Below, in pieces: positions 42,102-49,600 of a stretch of 49,600 bases of DNA (the stretch's first letter is position 1; each line of letters opens with the position of its first letter). Origin of the DNA: Pseudomonas asplenii. Lineage in GTDB: Bacteria > Pseudomonadota > Gammaproteobacteria > Pseudomonadales > Pseudomonadaceae. The translations under genes were made by a program, and so were the position numbers. The notes beneath the pieces were generated by a model. The model saw only the letters and a list, made by a program, of their open reading frames with translations. It made no database searches and was not told the origin of the DNA. Where the stretch lies: NCBI RefSeq assembly GCF_001293465.1, contig NZ_JSYZ01000019.1:42851-92450 (forward strand). The letters are read 5' to 3'.

Positions 42102-43625
42102 TTACTGCACTTCCACCGCCAGGCTGTCGCTGATCTTCTTCTGCCAGATCGCCGGGCCGGTGATGTGCACCGACTCGCCCTTGGCATCGACGGCGACGGT
42201 CACCGGCATATCCTTGACCTCGAACTCGTAGATCGCTTCCATGCCCAGTTCGGCAAAGGCGACGACCTTGGACTTCTTGATCGCCTGGGCCACCAGGTAG
42301 GCGGCGCCACCCACGGCCATCAGGTAGACGGCCTTGTGCTCCTTGATCGCCTCGATGGCGGTCGGGCCACGCTCGGACTTGCCGATCATGCCCAGCAGGC
42401 CGGTCTGCTCGAGGATCTGCCGGGTGAACTTGTCCATGCGGGTGGCGGTGGTCGGACCGGCTGGGCCGACGACTTCCTCGCGCACCGGATCAACCGGGCC
42501 GACGTAGTAGATGAAGCGGCCCTTGAGGTCCACCGGCAGGGTTTCGCCCTTGTTGAGCATTTCGACCATGCGCTTGTGCGCGGCGTCGCGACCGGTGAGC
42601 ATCTTGCCGTTGAGCAGCACGGTTTCGCCCGGTTTCCAGCTTTGCACTTCTTCCGGCGTCAGGGTGTCGAGGTTGACGCGACGAGCCGACGGGCCGGCTT
42701 CCCAGACGATTTCCGGGTAGGCGTCCAGCGGAGGCGCTTCCAGGGCGGCCGGGCCGGAACCGTCGAGCACGAAGTGCGCGTGACGGGTGGCGGCACAGTT
42801 GGGGATCATGCACACCGGCAGAGAGGCGGCGTGGGTCGGGTAGTCCATGATCTTCACGTCGAGCACGGTGGTCAGGCCGCCCAGGCCCTGGGCGCCGATG
42901 CCCAGCTGGTTGACCTTCTCGAACAGTTCCAGGCGCAGTTCCTCGATGCGGTTCTGCGGGCCGCGGGCCTTGAGTTCGTGGATGTCGATGGATTCCATCA
43001 ACACTTCCTTGGCCATCACCGCGGCCTTCTCGGCGGTACCGCCGATGCCGATGCCGAGCATGCCCGGTGGGCACCAGCCGGCGCCCATGGTCGGAACGGT
43101 CTTGAGCACCCAGTCGACGATCGAGTCGGACGGGTTGAGCATGGCCATCTTCGACTTGTTCTCGGAGCCGCCGCCCTTGGCCGCCACGTCCACTTCCACG
43201 GTGTTGCCCGGGACGATGGAGTAGTGGATGACCGCGGGGGTGTTGTCCTTGGTGTTCTTGCGGCTGCCGGCCGGGTCGGCCAGGATCGAGGCGCGCAGGA
43301 CGTTTTCCGGCAGGTTGTAAGCGCGACGCACGCCTTCGTTGATCATGTCGTCCAGGCTCATGGTGGCGCCATCCCAGCGCACGTCCATGCCGACGCGGAC
43401 GAACACGGTGACAATACCGGTGTCCTGGCAGATCGGCCGGTGGCCGGTGGCGCACATGCGCGAGTTGATCAGGATCTGCGCCATGGAGTCACGGGCGGCT
43501 GGCGACTCTTCCCGCAGGTAGGCCTCATGCATGGCCTGGATGAAATCCACGGGATGGTAGTAGGAAATGAACTGAAGGGCGTCAGCAACGCTCTGTATCA
43601 GGTCGTCTTGCTTGATCACGGTCAT
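42102..43625 (-). CDS. fumA: Class I fumarate hydratase (4Fe-4S)
   Basis: 507 residues, the normal length for a FumA/FumB-type enzyme. It hydrates fumarate to L-malate in the TCA cycle, in the cytoplasm. The N-terminal catalytic half carries the iron-sulfur ligand region CATGHRPICQDTGI and KGGGSENKS. The C-terminal beta domain has GPTTATRMDKFT and GGAAYLVAQAIKKS. The start at 43625 has a GAGGAG site; an upstream extension has none. It is divergent from the diguanylate cyclase gene, the same neighbourhood as PA4333 in P. aeruginosa. Confidence 0.93.
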   Translation of the reverse strand: MTVIKQDDLIQSVADALQFISYYHPVDFIQAMHEAYLREESPAARDSMAQILINSRMCATGHRPICQDTGIVTVFVRVGMDVRWDGATMSLDDMINEGVRRAYNLPENVLRASILADPAGSRKNTKDNTPAVIHYSIVPGNTVEVDVAAKGGGSENKSKMAMLNPSDSIVDWVLKTVPTMGAGWCPPGMLGIGIGGTAEKAAVMAKEVLMESIDIHELKARGPQNRIEELRLELFEKVNQLGIGAQGLGGLTTVLDVKIMDYPTHAASLPVCMIPNCAATRHAHFVLDGSGPAALEAPPLDAYPEIVWEAGPSARRVNLDTLTPEEVQSWKPGETVLLNGKMLTGRDAAHKRMVEMLNKGETLPVDLKGRFIYYVGPVDPVREEVVGPAGPTTATRMDKFTRQILEQTGLLGMIGKSERGPTAIEAIKEHKAVYLMAVGGAAYLVAQAIKKSKVVAFAELGMEAIYEFEVKDMPVTVAVDAKGESVHITGPAIWQKKISDSLAVEVQ

Positions 43626-43831
43626 GGGTCGCGCTCCTCTATGAAGACGGGAACATTTAAGTAAGGTGTTTGCGACCTTTTTGCATCTGGTCTGTCGAAA
43701 ACATCTTTTGAGGCGGGCCGGGCACGCGGGGCCGGCACAAAAACGGCGCGGCAGTATAACCCGGCCAGCAGCCGGACACATCCGTCAGTGGTCAAACCAT
43801 GGTCGGGTAGGGGATCGGCACGTGCGTCCAG

Positions 43832-43849
43832 GTACAGCAAGAACTGTAC
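43832..43849. promoter_or_regulatory. Inverted repeat in the fumarase-sadC intergenic region
   Basis: GTACAG-CAAGAA-CTGTAC is a perfect 6-bp inverted repeat about 77-94 nt before the diguanylate cyclase start and in the 300-nt region between two divergent genes. It could be an operator for either gene. It does not match the LexA box in orientation (that is CTG-N10-CAG). Nothing else recognisable was seen in this region. Confidence 0.35.
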
Positions 43850-43925
43850 AAGTTATGAAAATTGAATGGTTATTTTTGATCCGGATCACTAGAGTGGCAA
43901 GTGGCCTGTACGGGAAGGATGTCCC

Positions 43926-45062
43926 ATGAGCCCTCAGCGCACGGTGAGTCATAGATTGACCCATAAAGCCATACAGAGTCTTCTACGCAAACGTTTCGCC
44001 CTGGCTGCCGCTACCTACGGGCTGGCATTGCTATTGGTCTGGGCGGCGATTTTTGCCGGTTACTACCTGGCCAGCGTGACCCAGGGCCTGGTCACCACCG
44101 GCCTCGTGGTCGCCAGCCAGGGTGTGCTCGGCTGGCTGTTCTTCAGCGGCCGCAACCTGCGTTTTCGCGATCCCAGCCTGACCGAGTTCCAGGTATTGCT
44201 GGGGCTGGCCTGGCAAACCTGGATGATGGCCAACCTCGAGCAGGCCCGGGGCACTTTCCTAGTGTTCTACCCGCTGATCCTGCTGTTCGGGCTGTTTCAT
44301 CTGCCGCGTCGCAAATTCGTGCGTTGTGCGGTGCTGGTGTTTTTCAGCTTTGCCGCGCTCAACCTCTGGGAGGGCTACCAGTTCCGCCTGCCCGACCCTG
44401 GGCTGGCGGCCTTGCAGGTCGGTGTGCTGTTCGTGGTGCTGGCCTGGTTGTGCCTGTATGCGAGCTACGTGCAGGCCTCGCGCCTGCGCATGCGCCAGCG
44501 GCGGTTCGCCCTGCAGGCTCACCAGGACACCTTGCGCGGCATGATGCGCCAGCTGGAAGACCTGGTGGCCACCGACGAACTGACCGGCCTGTACAACCGA
44601 CGGCATTTCCTGCGCCTGGCGTCCCGTGAGCTGGAGTTGATGGAGCCGGGCACGGTGCATGGCCTGGCGCTGATCGATCTCGATCATTTCAAGCGCATCA
44701 ATGATGTGCACGGGCATGCGGCCGGCGACCAGGTGTTGCAGGCCTTTGCCGGGGTGGCCGGGGCCTGCGTGCGCGAGGGTGATGTGCTGGCGCGCTACGG
44801 TGGAGAAGAATTCGTGCTGCTGCTGCCCAATGCCGATCCCGACCGTCTGACGGCCTGTTGCGAGCGCCTGCGCCTGGCCTTCACCCAGGTCGAACTGGTC
44901 GGACTGGCGGTCGGCAACCTGAGCCTGTCGGTGGGCATGACCCTGGTCAGTGAGGACGACGATCTCGACGATGCCCTGCAGAGCGCCGACCAGGCGCTCT
45001 ATCGCGCCAAGCGGGATGGGCGCAATCGTTGTTGTGCCGCCTGGGAGTTCAGCGATGCCTGA
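43926..45062 (+). CDS. sadC: Membrane diguanylate cyclase SadC
   Basis: 378 residues. About six N-terminal membrane helices (25-185) lead through a short coiled coil to a GGDEF domain. The active site is GGEEF (292-296), and an inhibitory RxxD site (Arg283-Asp286) lies five residues before it, so the enzyme should be active and product-inhibited. It makes cyclic di-GMP and would favour surface attachment over swarming. The gene order fumarase / sadC / ferredoxin reductase / enoyl-CoA hydratase / pyruvate kinase matches PA4333-PA4329, where PA4332 is SadC. The protein seems shorter than P. aeruginosa SadC. Confidence 0.82.
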   Translation: MSPQRTVSHRLTHKAIQSLLRKRFALAAATYGLALLLVWAAIFAGYYLASVTQGLVTTGLVVASQGVLGWLFFSGRNLRFRDPSLTEFQVLLGLAWQTWMMANLEQARGTFLVFYPLILLFGLFHLPRRKFVRCAVLVFFSFAALNLWEGYQFRLPDPGLAALQVGVLFVVLAWLCLYASYVQASRLRMRQRRFALQAHQDTLRGMMRQLEDLVATDELTGLYNRRHFLRLASRELELMEPGTVHGLALIDLDHFKRINDVHGHAAGDQVLQAFAGVAGACVREGDVLARYGGEEFVLLLPNADPDRLTACCERLRLAFTQVELVGLAVGNLSLSVGMTLVSEDDDLDDALQSADQALYRAKRDGRNRCCAAWEFSDA

Positions 45063-45993
45063 GTTGCGGGTCGGTGAGCGGGCCTGGTCGGTGGCGGCGG
45101 GCAGCAATCTGCTCGATGCCCTGAACCAGGCCGGCGTCAGGGTTCCCTACAGCTGCCGTGCCGGGAGTTGCCATGCCTGCCTGGTGCACTGCCTGCAGGG
45201 CGAGCCGCAGGACCGTCAGCCCGATGCCCTGGGGGCCGAGCAGCGTGAACGTGGCTGGCGCCTGGCCTGTCAGTGCCAGGTGCATGAGGACTTGTGCCTG
45301 GAAGTGTTCGACCCGCTGCGCGACGGTGCCCTGGCCCATATTGCCGGGCTCGACTGGGTGAGCCCGACGGTATTGCGTCTGCGCGTCCTGCCGGAGCGGC
45401 CTTTGCGTTATCGCGCCGGCCAGCATCTGGTGTTGTGGACGGCGCAGGGGGTGGCACGTCCCTACTCGCTGGCGAGCCTGCCGCAGGAGGATCGCTGCCT
45501 GGAGTTCCACCTCGATTGCCGTCAGCCCGGCGAGTTCTGCGATGCGGCCCGGGGGTTCAGCCAGGGAGAGGCGATTCGTCTGGGCGAGTTGCGTGGTGGT
45601 GCCCTGCACTACGATCCCGACTGGCACGCCAGGCCGCTCTGGCTGCTGGCGGCCGGTACCGGCCTGGGGCCATTGTGGGGCGTACTGCGCGAGGCGTTGC
45701 GCCAGGGGCATGAGGGACCGATTCGTCTGGTGCACCTGGCCCATGACAGCACTGAGCACTACCTGGCTGCCGAACTGACCGCGCTGGCGGCAAGCCACGC
45801 CCCTCTCACGGTCGAATGCCTGAGTGCTGCCGAACTGCCGGAGTTTCTGGCCAAACTGCGGCTTGTCTCCCGACAGACCCTGGCTCTACTCTGTGGTGCC
45901 CCCAGCAGTGTCGAGGCCTTTGCCCGGCGTCTGTACCTGGCCGGATTGCCGCGCAACCAGCTGTTGGCGGATGTGTTCCTGCCACGTGGTTGA
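45055..45993 (+). CDS. 2Fe-2S ferredoxin-type flavoprotein reductase
   Basis: 312 residues. An N-terminal plant-type 2Fe-2S domain has ligands Cys34, Cys39, Cys42 and Cys72 (CRAGSCHAC and ACQCQ). A ferredoxin-NADP reductase module follows with the FAD motif RPYSLAS (135-141) and the nucleotide motif LAAGTGLGPLWG. It passes electrons from NAD(P)H to a partner that is unknown here. The start overlaps the sadC end by 8 nt, so the two are co-translated, as in other pseudomonads. Confidence 0.88.
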   Translation: MPELRVGERAWSVAAGSNLLDALNQAGVRVPYSCRAGSCHACLVHCLQGEPQDRQPDALGAEQRERGWRLACQCQVHEDLCLEVFDPLRDGALAHIAGLDWVSPTVLRLRVLPERPLRYRAGQHLVLWTAQGVARPYSLASLPQEDRCLEFHLDCRQPGEFCDAARGFSQGEAIRLGELRGGALHYDPDWHARPLWLLAAGTGLGPLWGVLREALRQGHEGPIRLVHLAHDSTEHYLAAELTALAASHAPLTVECLSAAELPEFLAKLRLVSRQTLALLCGAPSSVEAFARRLYLAGLPRNQLLADVFLPRG

Positions 45994-46052
45994 GTCCCTG
46001 TCGGGCGGAACCTGCTTTGCGCGAACGTGGAGCCCATGACAAGAGAGCCGAG

Positions 46053-46802
46053 ATGACTGACGCGATTGTGATAGAGCGCGAAGGTGGCCTGCTGACCCTG
46101 CGCCTGAACCGTGCCGACAAGAAGAATGCCCTGACCCGAGCCATGTACGGTCAATTGGGCCAGGCCCTGCAACTGGCCGACGAGGACCCGGCGGTCAGGG
46201 CGGTGCTGATTCGTGGTAGCGACGAGTGCTTCACCAGTGGCAACGATATCGCCGACTTCCTCGAGGAGCCGCCTAGCGATCTCGACAGCCCGGTCTTCCA
46301 TTTCATGCGCAACCTGCTCGATTGCCGCAAGCCGGTGGTCGCTGCCGTGGCAGGGCCCGCAGTGGGGATCGGCACGACCCTGCTGCTGCATTGCGATCTG
46401 GTCTATGTCAGCGCCGATGCCCGCTTGCGCATGCCCTTCGTCAATCTCGGGCTGTGCCCCGAGTTCGGTTCCAGCCTGCTGTTGCCACGCCTGGTCGGGC
46501 ATGCCAAGGCTGCCGAGTTGCTGCTGCTGGGCGAAGGTTTCAGCGGGGAACAGGCGGCGGCCTGGGGGCTGGCGACGGCGGCCTTGCCGAGCGGGGCCGA
46601 GGCCTTGCTCAAGGCCAGGGAAGCCGCCTTGCGTTTCGAGCAGTTGGCGCCGTCGGCGGTGCAGGTCAGCAAGGCGTTGATGAAGTCACCGGATCGCGAG
46701 CAGTTGCGCCAGGTGGTGGAGGCCGAGGGCAAGCTGTTCGTCCAGCGCCTGCGTTCGCCTGAAGCGATTGCAGCGCTTTCGGGATTCCTGGCCAGGCGCT
46801 GA
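46053..46802 (+). CDS. Enoyl-CoA hydratase/isomerase family protein
   Basis: 249 residues of the crotonase fold. The N-terminal motif LRLNRADKKNALTRAMY binds the CoA part, and GPAVGIGTTLLLHCDLVY forms the oxyanion-hole region. PFVNLGLCPEFGSSLLLPRLVG holds the one clear catalytic Glu; the second Glu of true hydratases seems to be missing, so an isomerase-like (PaaG/ECI) role is possible. It follows the reductase by 59 nt, probably in the same operon. Confidence 0.88.
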   Translation: MTDAIVIEREGGLLTLRLNRADKKNALTRAMYGQLGQALQLADEDPAVRAVLIRGSDECFTSGNDIADFLEEPPSDLDSPVFHFMRNLLDCRKPVVAAVAGPAVGIGTTLLLHCDLVYVSADARLRMPFVNLGLCPEFGSSLLLPRLVGHAKAAELLLLGEGFSGEQAAAWGLATAALPSGAEALLKAREAALRFEQLAPSAVQVSKALMKSPDREQLRQVVEAEGKLFVQRLRSPEAIAALSGFLARR

Positions 46803-46924
46803 AGCCGGGTGCCGGCCTTGCCTGGTCAGTTCTGCCTGACGCCTGGGCTGCATGAGGCCCGATCAGGATCGGCAGCACAGGAGAAATAGCAAAAGCCTGC
46901 AGTGCGTCATTTTCCAGGCATTAA

Positions 46925-46955
46925 AAAGCCTCGCGGCAGAATGCGGCGAGGCTTT
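46925..46955 (-). terminator. Intrinsic terminator of pyruvate kinase
   Basis: On the minus strand, AAAGCCTCGC (46955 to 46946) and GCGAGGCTTT (46934 to 46925) pair as a 10-bp stem, followed by TTAA. It lies about 20 nt past the pykA stop. The rightward enoyl-CoA hydratase transcript may also end here. Confidence 0.85.
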
Positions 46956-46973
46956 GGTGCAGCGAGAGGTCAA

Positions 46974-48425
46974 TCAGACCAGCGGGTCGCCGACGTGCAG
47001 GATCTTCATGCCGTTGGTGCCACCGATGGTGTGGTAGCTGTCGCCCTTGGTCAGGATCACCCAGTCGCCCTGTTCGACCACGCCGCGCTTGAGCAGCTCG
47101 TCGACCGCCGCCTGGCTGACCTGCTCGGGCGGCAGCGATGCCGGATCGAACGGTACGGTGTAGACACCCCGGAACAACGCCGCGCGCGCCTGGGTTTCAC
47201 GGTGCGGGGAGAACGCGTAGATCGGTACGGAGGAACGGATCCGCGACATGATCAACGGCGTGTAGCCGCTTTCGGTCAGGGCGATGATCGCCTTGACGCC
47301 CGGGAAGTGGTTGGCCGTGTACATGGCAGCCAGGGCGATGCTCTGGTCGCAGCGTTCGAAGACCTTGCCGATACGGTGGCTGGAAGTCTTGCTGGTCGGG
47401 TGCTTTTCCGCACCGGCACAGATACGCGCCATGGCCTGTACCGCTTCGAGCGGATAGGCACCGGCGGCACTCTCGGCCGACAGCATGACGGCGTCGGTGT
47501 AGTCCAGCACGGCGTTGGCAACGTCGGACACTTCGGCGCGGGTCGGCATCGGGTTCTGGATCATCGACTCCATCATCTGGGTCGCGACGATCACCGCCTT
47601 GTTGTGGCGGCGTGCGTGCAGGATGATCTTCTTCTGGATGCCCACCAGCTCGGCGTCGCCGATTTCCACGCCGAGGTCGCCACGAGCAACCATGACCGCG
47701 TCGCTGGCCTGGATCAGACCGTCGAGGGTCTCGTCGTCGGCCACGGCTTCGGCACGCTCGATCTTCGCCACCAGCCAGGCGGTACCGCCGGCTTCGTCGC
47801 GCAGCTTGCGGGCGTATTCCATGTCGGCGGCGTCACGGGGGAAGGACACCGCGAGGTAATCCACTTCCATTTCGGCAGCCAGCTTGATGTCGGCCTTGTC
47901 CTTGTCGGTCAGGGCCGGAGCGGTCAGGCCACCGCCACGACGGTTGATACCCTTGTGGTCCGACAGCGGGCCACCGACGGTGACGATGCAACGCAGTTCG
48001 GTGTCGGTGGCGGTATCGACGCGCATGACCACGCGACCGTCGTCGAGCAGCAGTTCGTCACCTACACCGCAGTCCTTGACCAGGTCCGGGTAGTCGATGC
48101 CGACGACCTGCTGGTTGCCTTCGGTCAGCGGATGGCTGGTGGAGAAGGTGAATTGATCACCGATCTTGAGCTCGATACGCTTGTTGGCGAATTTGGCGAT
48201 ACGGATCTTGGGACCCTGCAGGTCACCCAGGAGCGCGACGAAGCGCCCGTGCTTGGCGGCGAGATCGCGGACCAGCTTGGCGCGAGCCTTGTGCTCGTCG
48301 GGGGTGCCGTGGGAAAAGTTCAGGCGGGCGACGTCCAGGCCAGCCAGGATCAGCTGTTCCAGAACTTCCGGCGAGTTGCTGGCCGGGCCCAGTGTGGCGA
48401 CGATTTTTGTACGACGAACGGACAT
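46974..48425 (-). CDS. pykA: Pyruvate kinase
   Basis: 483 residues with the whole pyruvate kinase architecture: the barrel begins RRTKIVATLGPAS, the substrate region includes ARLNFSHG, DLQGPKIR and the signature VAKIERAEAV, and AVMVARGDLGVEI and ATQMMESMI are intact. The C-terminal domain carries the effector site. The enzyme converts phosphoenolpyruvate and ADP to pyruvate and ATP in the cytoplasm. The sequence type and gene order fit PA4329 (PykA). An AGGAG site lies 8 nt before the ATG. Confidence 0.95.
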   Translation of the reverse strand: MSVRRTKIVATLGPASNSPEVLEQLILAGLDVARLNFSHGTPDEHKARAKLVRDLAAKHGRFVALLGDLQGPKIRIAKFANKRIELKIGDQFTFSTSHPLTEGNQQVVGIDYPDLVKDCGVGDELLLDDGRVVMRVDTATDTELRCIVTVGGPLSDHKGINRRGGGLTAPALTDKDKADIKLAAEMEVDYLAVSFPRDAADMEYARKLRDEAGGTAWLVAKIERAEAVADDETLDGLIQASDAVMVARGDLGVEIGDAELVGIQKKIILHARRHNKAVIVATQMMESMIQNPMPTRAEVSDVANAVLDYTDAVMLSAESAAGAYPLEAVQAMARICAGAEKHPTSKTSSHRIGKVFERCDQSIALAAMYTANHFPGVKAIIALTESGYTPLIMSRIRSSVPIYAFSPHRETQARAALFRGVYTVPFDPASLPPEQVSQAAVDELLKRGVVEQGDWVILTKGDSYHTIGGTNGMKILHVGDPLV

Positions 48426-48597
48426 GCAGAGACTCCTGAGTTCAAGCGCAACAAGAGGCTACTATGGTCCCGTGCTGTAGTCATTGTTCATTTGCACTAC
48501 TTTTCAGCGAAGAAGTTTTTTTCGGATATGTTGTTTGGCGAACATGCTGAAGATTTTCGCCAACGGGTCGATACACTGCCAAGAACAGGAGATACCC

Positions 48598-48972
48598 ATG
48601 CGCATTTTGCTCGTTTTAGTCTTGGCAGCCAGTGTCGTCGGTTGCACCCGCTGGTCGATGAACAGCCACCTGAACAATGCCTATCGGTCCTACGATCGTG
48701 GCAACTGTGAAGACGTGATGCTGCAGTTGTCCCAGGTGGATCGCGAAAGCCGTACCCGGCCTTATGTGCAGCCGGAAGTCTCGATGTTGCGCGGCCAGTG
48801 CCTGGAACGCCAGAAACTGTTCGTCGATGCGGTGCAGACCTATCGTTTCATCATTACCCAGTACCCGTACAGCGAGTATGCCTACCGCGCCCAGGCCCGC
48901 CTGGAGACGTTGCGCCAGCTGGGGCATACTGACGCGGCCGTGCCCGCCCAGCCGCGGCCGGCACCGTTGTGA
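48598..48972 (+). CDS. Small TPR-like lipoprotein
   Basis: 124 residues with an AGGAG site before the ATG. A lipoprotein signal peptide ends VVGC, so Cys16 is the acylated residue. Two helix-turn-helix pairs (NNAYRSYDRGNCEDVMLQLSQVD and AVQTYRFIITQYPYSEYAYRAQARLETL) look like tetratricopeptide repeats, similar to the YfiO/BamD type. A proline/alanine-rich tail ends the protein. It probably acts at the outer membrane or its inner face; the partner is unknown. Confidence 0.85.
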   Translation: MRILLVLVLAASVVGCTRWSMNSHLNNAYRSYDRGNCEDVMLQLSQVDRESRTRPYVQPEVSMLRGQCLERQKLFVDAVQTYRFIITQYPYSEYAYRAQARLETLRQLGHTDAAVPAQPRPAPL

Positions 48973-49197
48973 TGACAAATGAAATATGAACTGGCTCTCT
49001 GCCAGCTTTCAGCTAAAGTTCGGGTGTATGGTTTCAGTTTTATCAATTCGTTTGAGTTGAAAACCATGGCTCGGTAGAGGTTTGTGACGCAGCACAGGGC
49101 TGTCGTCGCGCCGAGGCCAAGGGAGAGCGGGGCGGCCAGTCCTGCTCCGAAGCACTAGCGCGGCCATGCTGAATGGTCTTGTATAGCGATTATCAAC

Positions 49198-49557
49198 ATG
49201 CCTACCGAGCGTCGAATCGAGCGGCACCAATTGCCGTACTTCCTCAGGGTGTTCAACCGTTTCACCGACAGGCCCATTGGCTATCTGGGCAATGTTTCCG
49301 ACAAGGGGCTGATGTTGATCAGCCAGTTGCCATTGCTGGTGAATGCGGACTTCGAACTGCAATTGAAACTTCCCGGTCCCGACGACACTGTTCAGCTCAT
49401 TGACCTGAACGCCCGATGCCTGTGGTCGCATGAAGAGGCGACGCCGTGTTATTACGACTCCGGTTTCGTTCTGCACGAGCCGCCCGAGGCGTATTACAAG
49501 CTGGTAGAGGCGTTGCAGCACTACTTCAGCTTCTATCCGTTGGAGGCCTCGGCCTAG
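49198..49557 (+). CDS. PilZ-domain protein (cyclic di-GMP receptor)
   Basis: 119 residues, a single PilZ domain. The two binding motifs are present: RRIER near the N terminus (RxxxR, residues 5-9) and N32-x-S34-x-x-G37 (GNVSDKGLML). It should therefore bind cyclic di-GMP, in contrast to PilZ proteins that lack these residues. No effector domain is attached, so it would act through a partner protein. It lies 225 nt after the lipoprotein gene; the gap contains an imperfect inverted repeat (ATGGTTTCAG at 49028 with AAACCAT ending 49067). The diguanylate cyclase SadC is encoded 4 kb away. Confidence 0.88.
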   Translation: MPTERRIERHQLPYFLRVFNRFTDRPIGYLGNVSDKGLMLISQLPLLVNADFELQLKLPGPDDTVQLIDLNARCLWSHEEATPCYYDSGFVLHEPPEAYYKLVEALQHYFSFYPLEASA

Positions 49558-49600
49558 TGGCCTCGATGCCCAGGCCCGGCCTTAGGCTGTGTACGAAATT

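Noticed and set aside
43838..43849. Possible LexA (SOS) box before sadC
   Set aside because: The repeat is GTACAG...CTGTAC. The half-site order CAG...CTG is the reverse of the LexA box CTG-N10-CAG.
46902..48710. 602-codon rightward open frame opposite pykA
   Set aside because: Antisense to pyruvate kinase; its composition is typical of a reverse-frame translation.

Overview
The window looks like a chromosomal segment of a fluorescens/putida-type Pseudomonas. The evidence is high GC coding sequence, REP/REPIN elements of the GTAGGAGC/GCGGGCAAGCCCG type between genes, and two gene orders familiar from Pseudomonas genomes. These are kgtP-like transporter / sigma54 regulator / sensor kinase / bglX at the left end, and fumarase / sadC / ferredoxin reductase / enoyl-CoA hydratase / pyruvate kinase at the right end. 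I see no tRNA, rRNA, CRISPR array, phage or insertion sequence.

Left part (1-13.2 kb): a truncated secreted repeat protein; an alpha-ketoglutarate-type MHS transporter with a -24/-12 promoter and two upstream palindromes, next to its likely two-component system; periplasmic beta-glucosidase BglX, which also has a candidate -24/-12 promoter; a LemA / TPM / TPM / methyltransferase operon; an EamA exporter; a DJ-1/PfpI protein with a ribbon-helix-helix protein. From 13.2 to 17.5 kb lies a cell-surface-signalling iron/heme uptake operon (FecI-type sigma, FecR-type anti-sigma, TonB receptor with an STN signalling domain) with Fur-like boxes.

Middle part (17.5-38.1 kb): an accessory region with a strong organosulfur flavour. 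It has a cysteine-dioxygenase-like enzyme and a four-domain rhodanese, divergent from a LysR regulator. Next comes a translationally coupled sulfonate-type ABC operon (permease, ATPase, SfnB/DszC-like flavoenzyme, 2-hydroxyacid dehydrogenase, class II aldolase, Tat-exported binding protein), then a periplasmic M19 dipeptidase. A second operon encodes a Tat-exported flavin amine oxidase, an exported RidA protein, a TonB receptor, a second SsuA-like binding protein, a 2OG-Fe(II) oxygenase, a tRNA-dependent cyclodipeptide synthase (XYP type), a DHA2 exporter and an NtaA/DszA-type flavin monooxygenase. This second operon is the best candidate for an undescribed system: it combines genes to build and export a modified cyclodipeptide with genes to bind, import and oxidise a nitrogen- or sulfur-containing compound. 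The product and ligand cannot be read from sequence.

Right part (38.1-49.6 kb): a DUF4917/SIR2-like protein, an iron-dependent alcohol dehydrogenase, a small DMT transporter with a divergent LysR regulator, class I fumarase, the membrane diguanylate cyclase SadC, a 2Fe-2S flavoprotein reductase, an enoyl-CoA hydratase, pyruvate kinase, a small lipoprotein and a PilZ protein. This is core-genome sequence apart from the DUF4917 gene.
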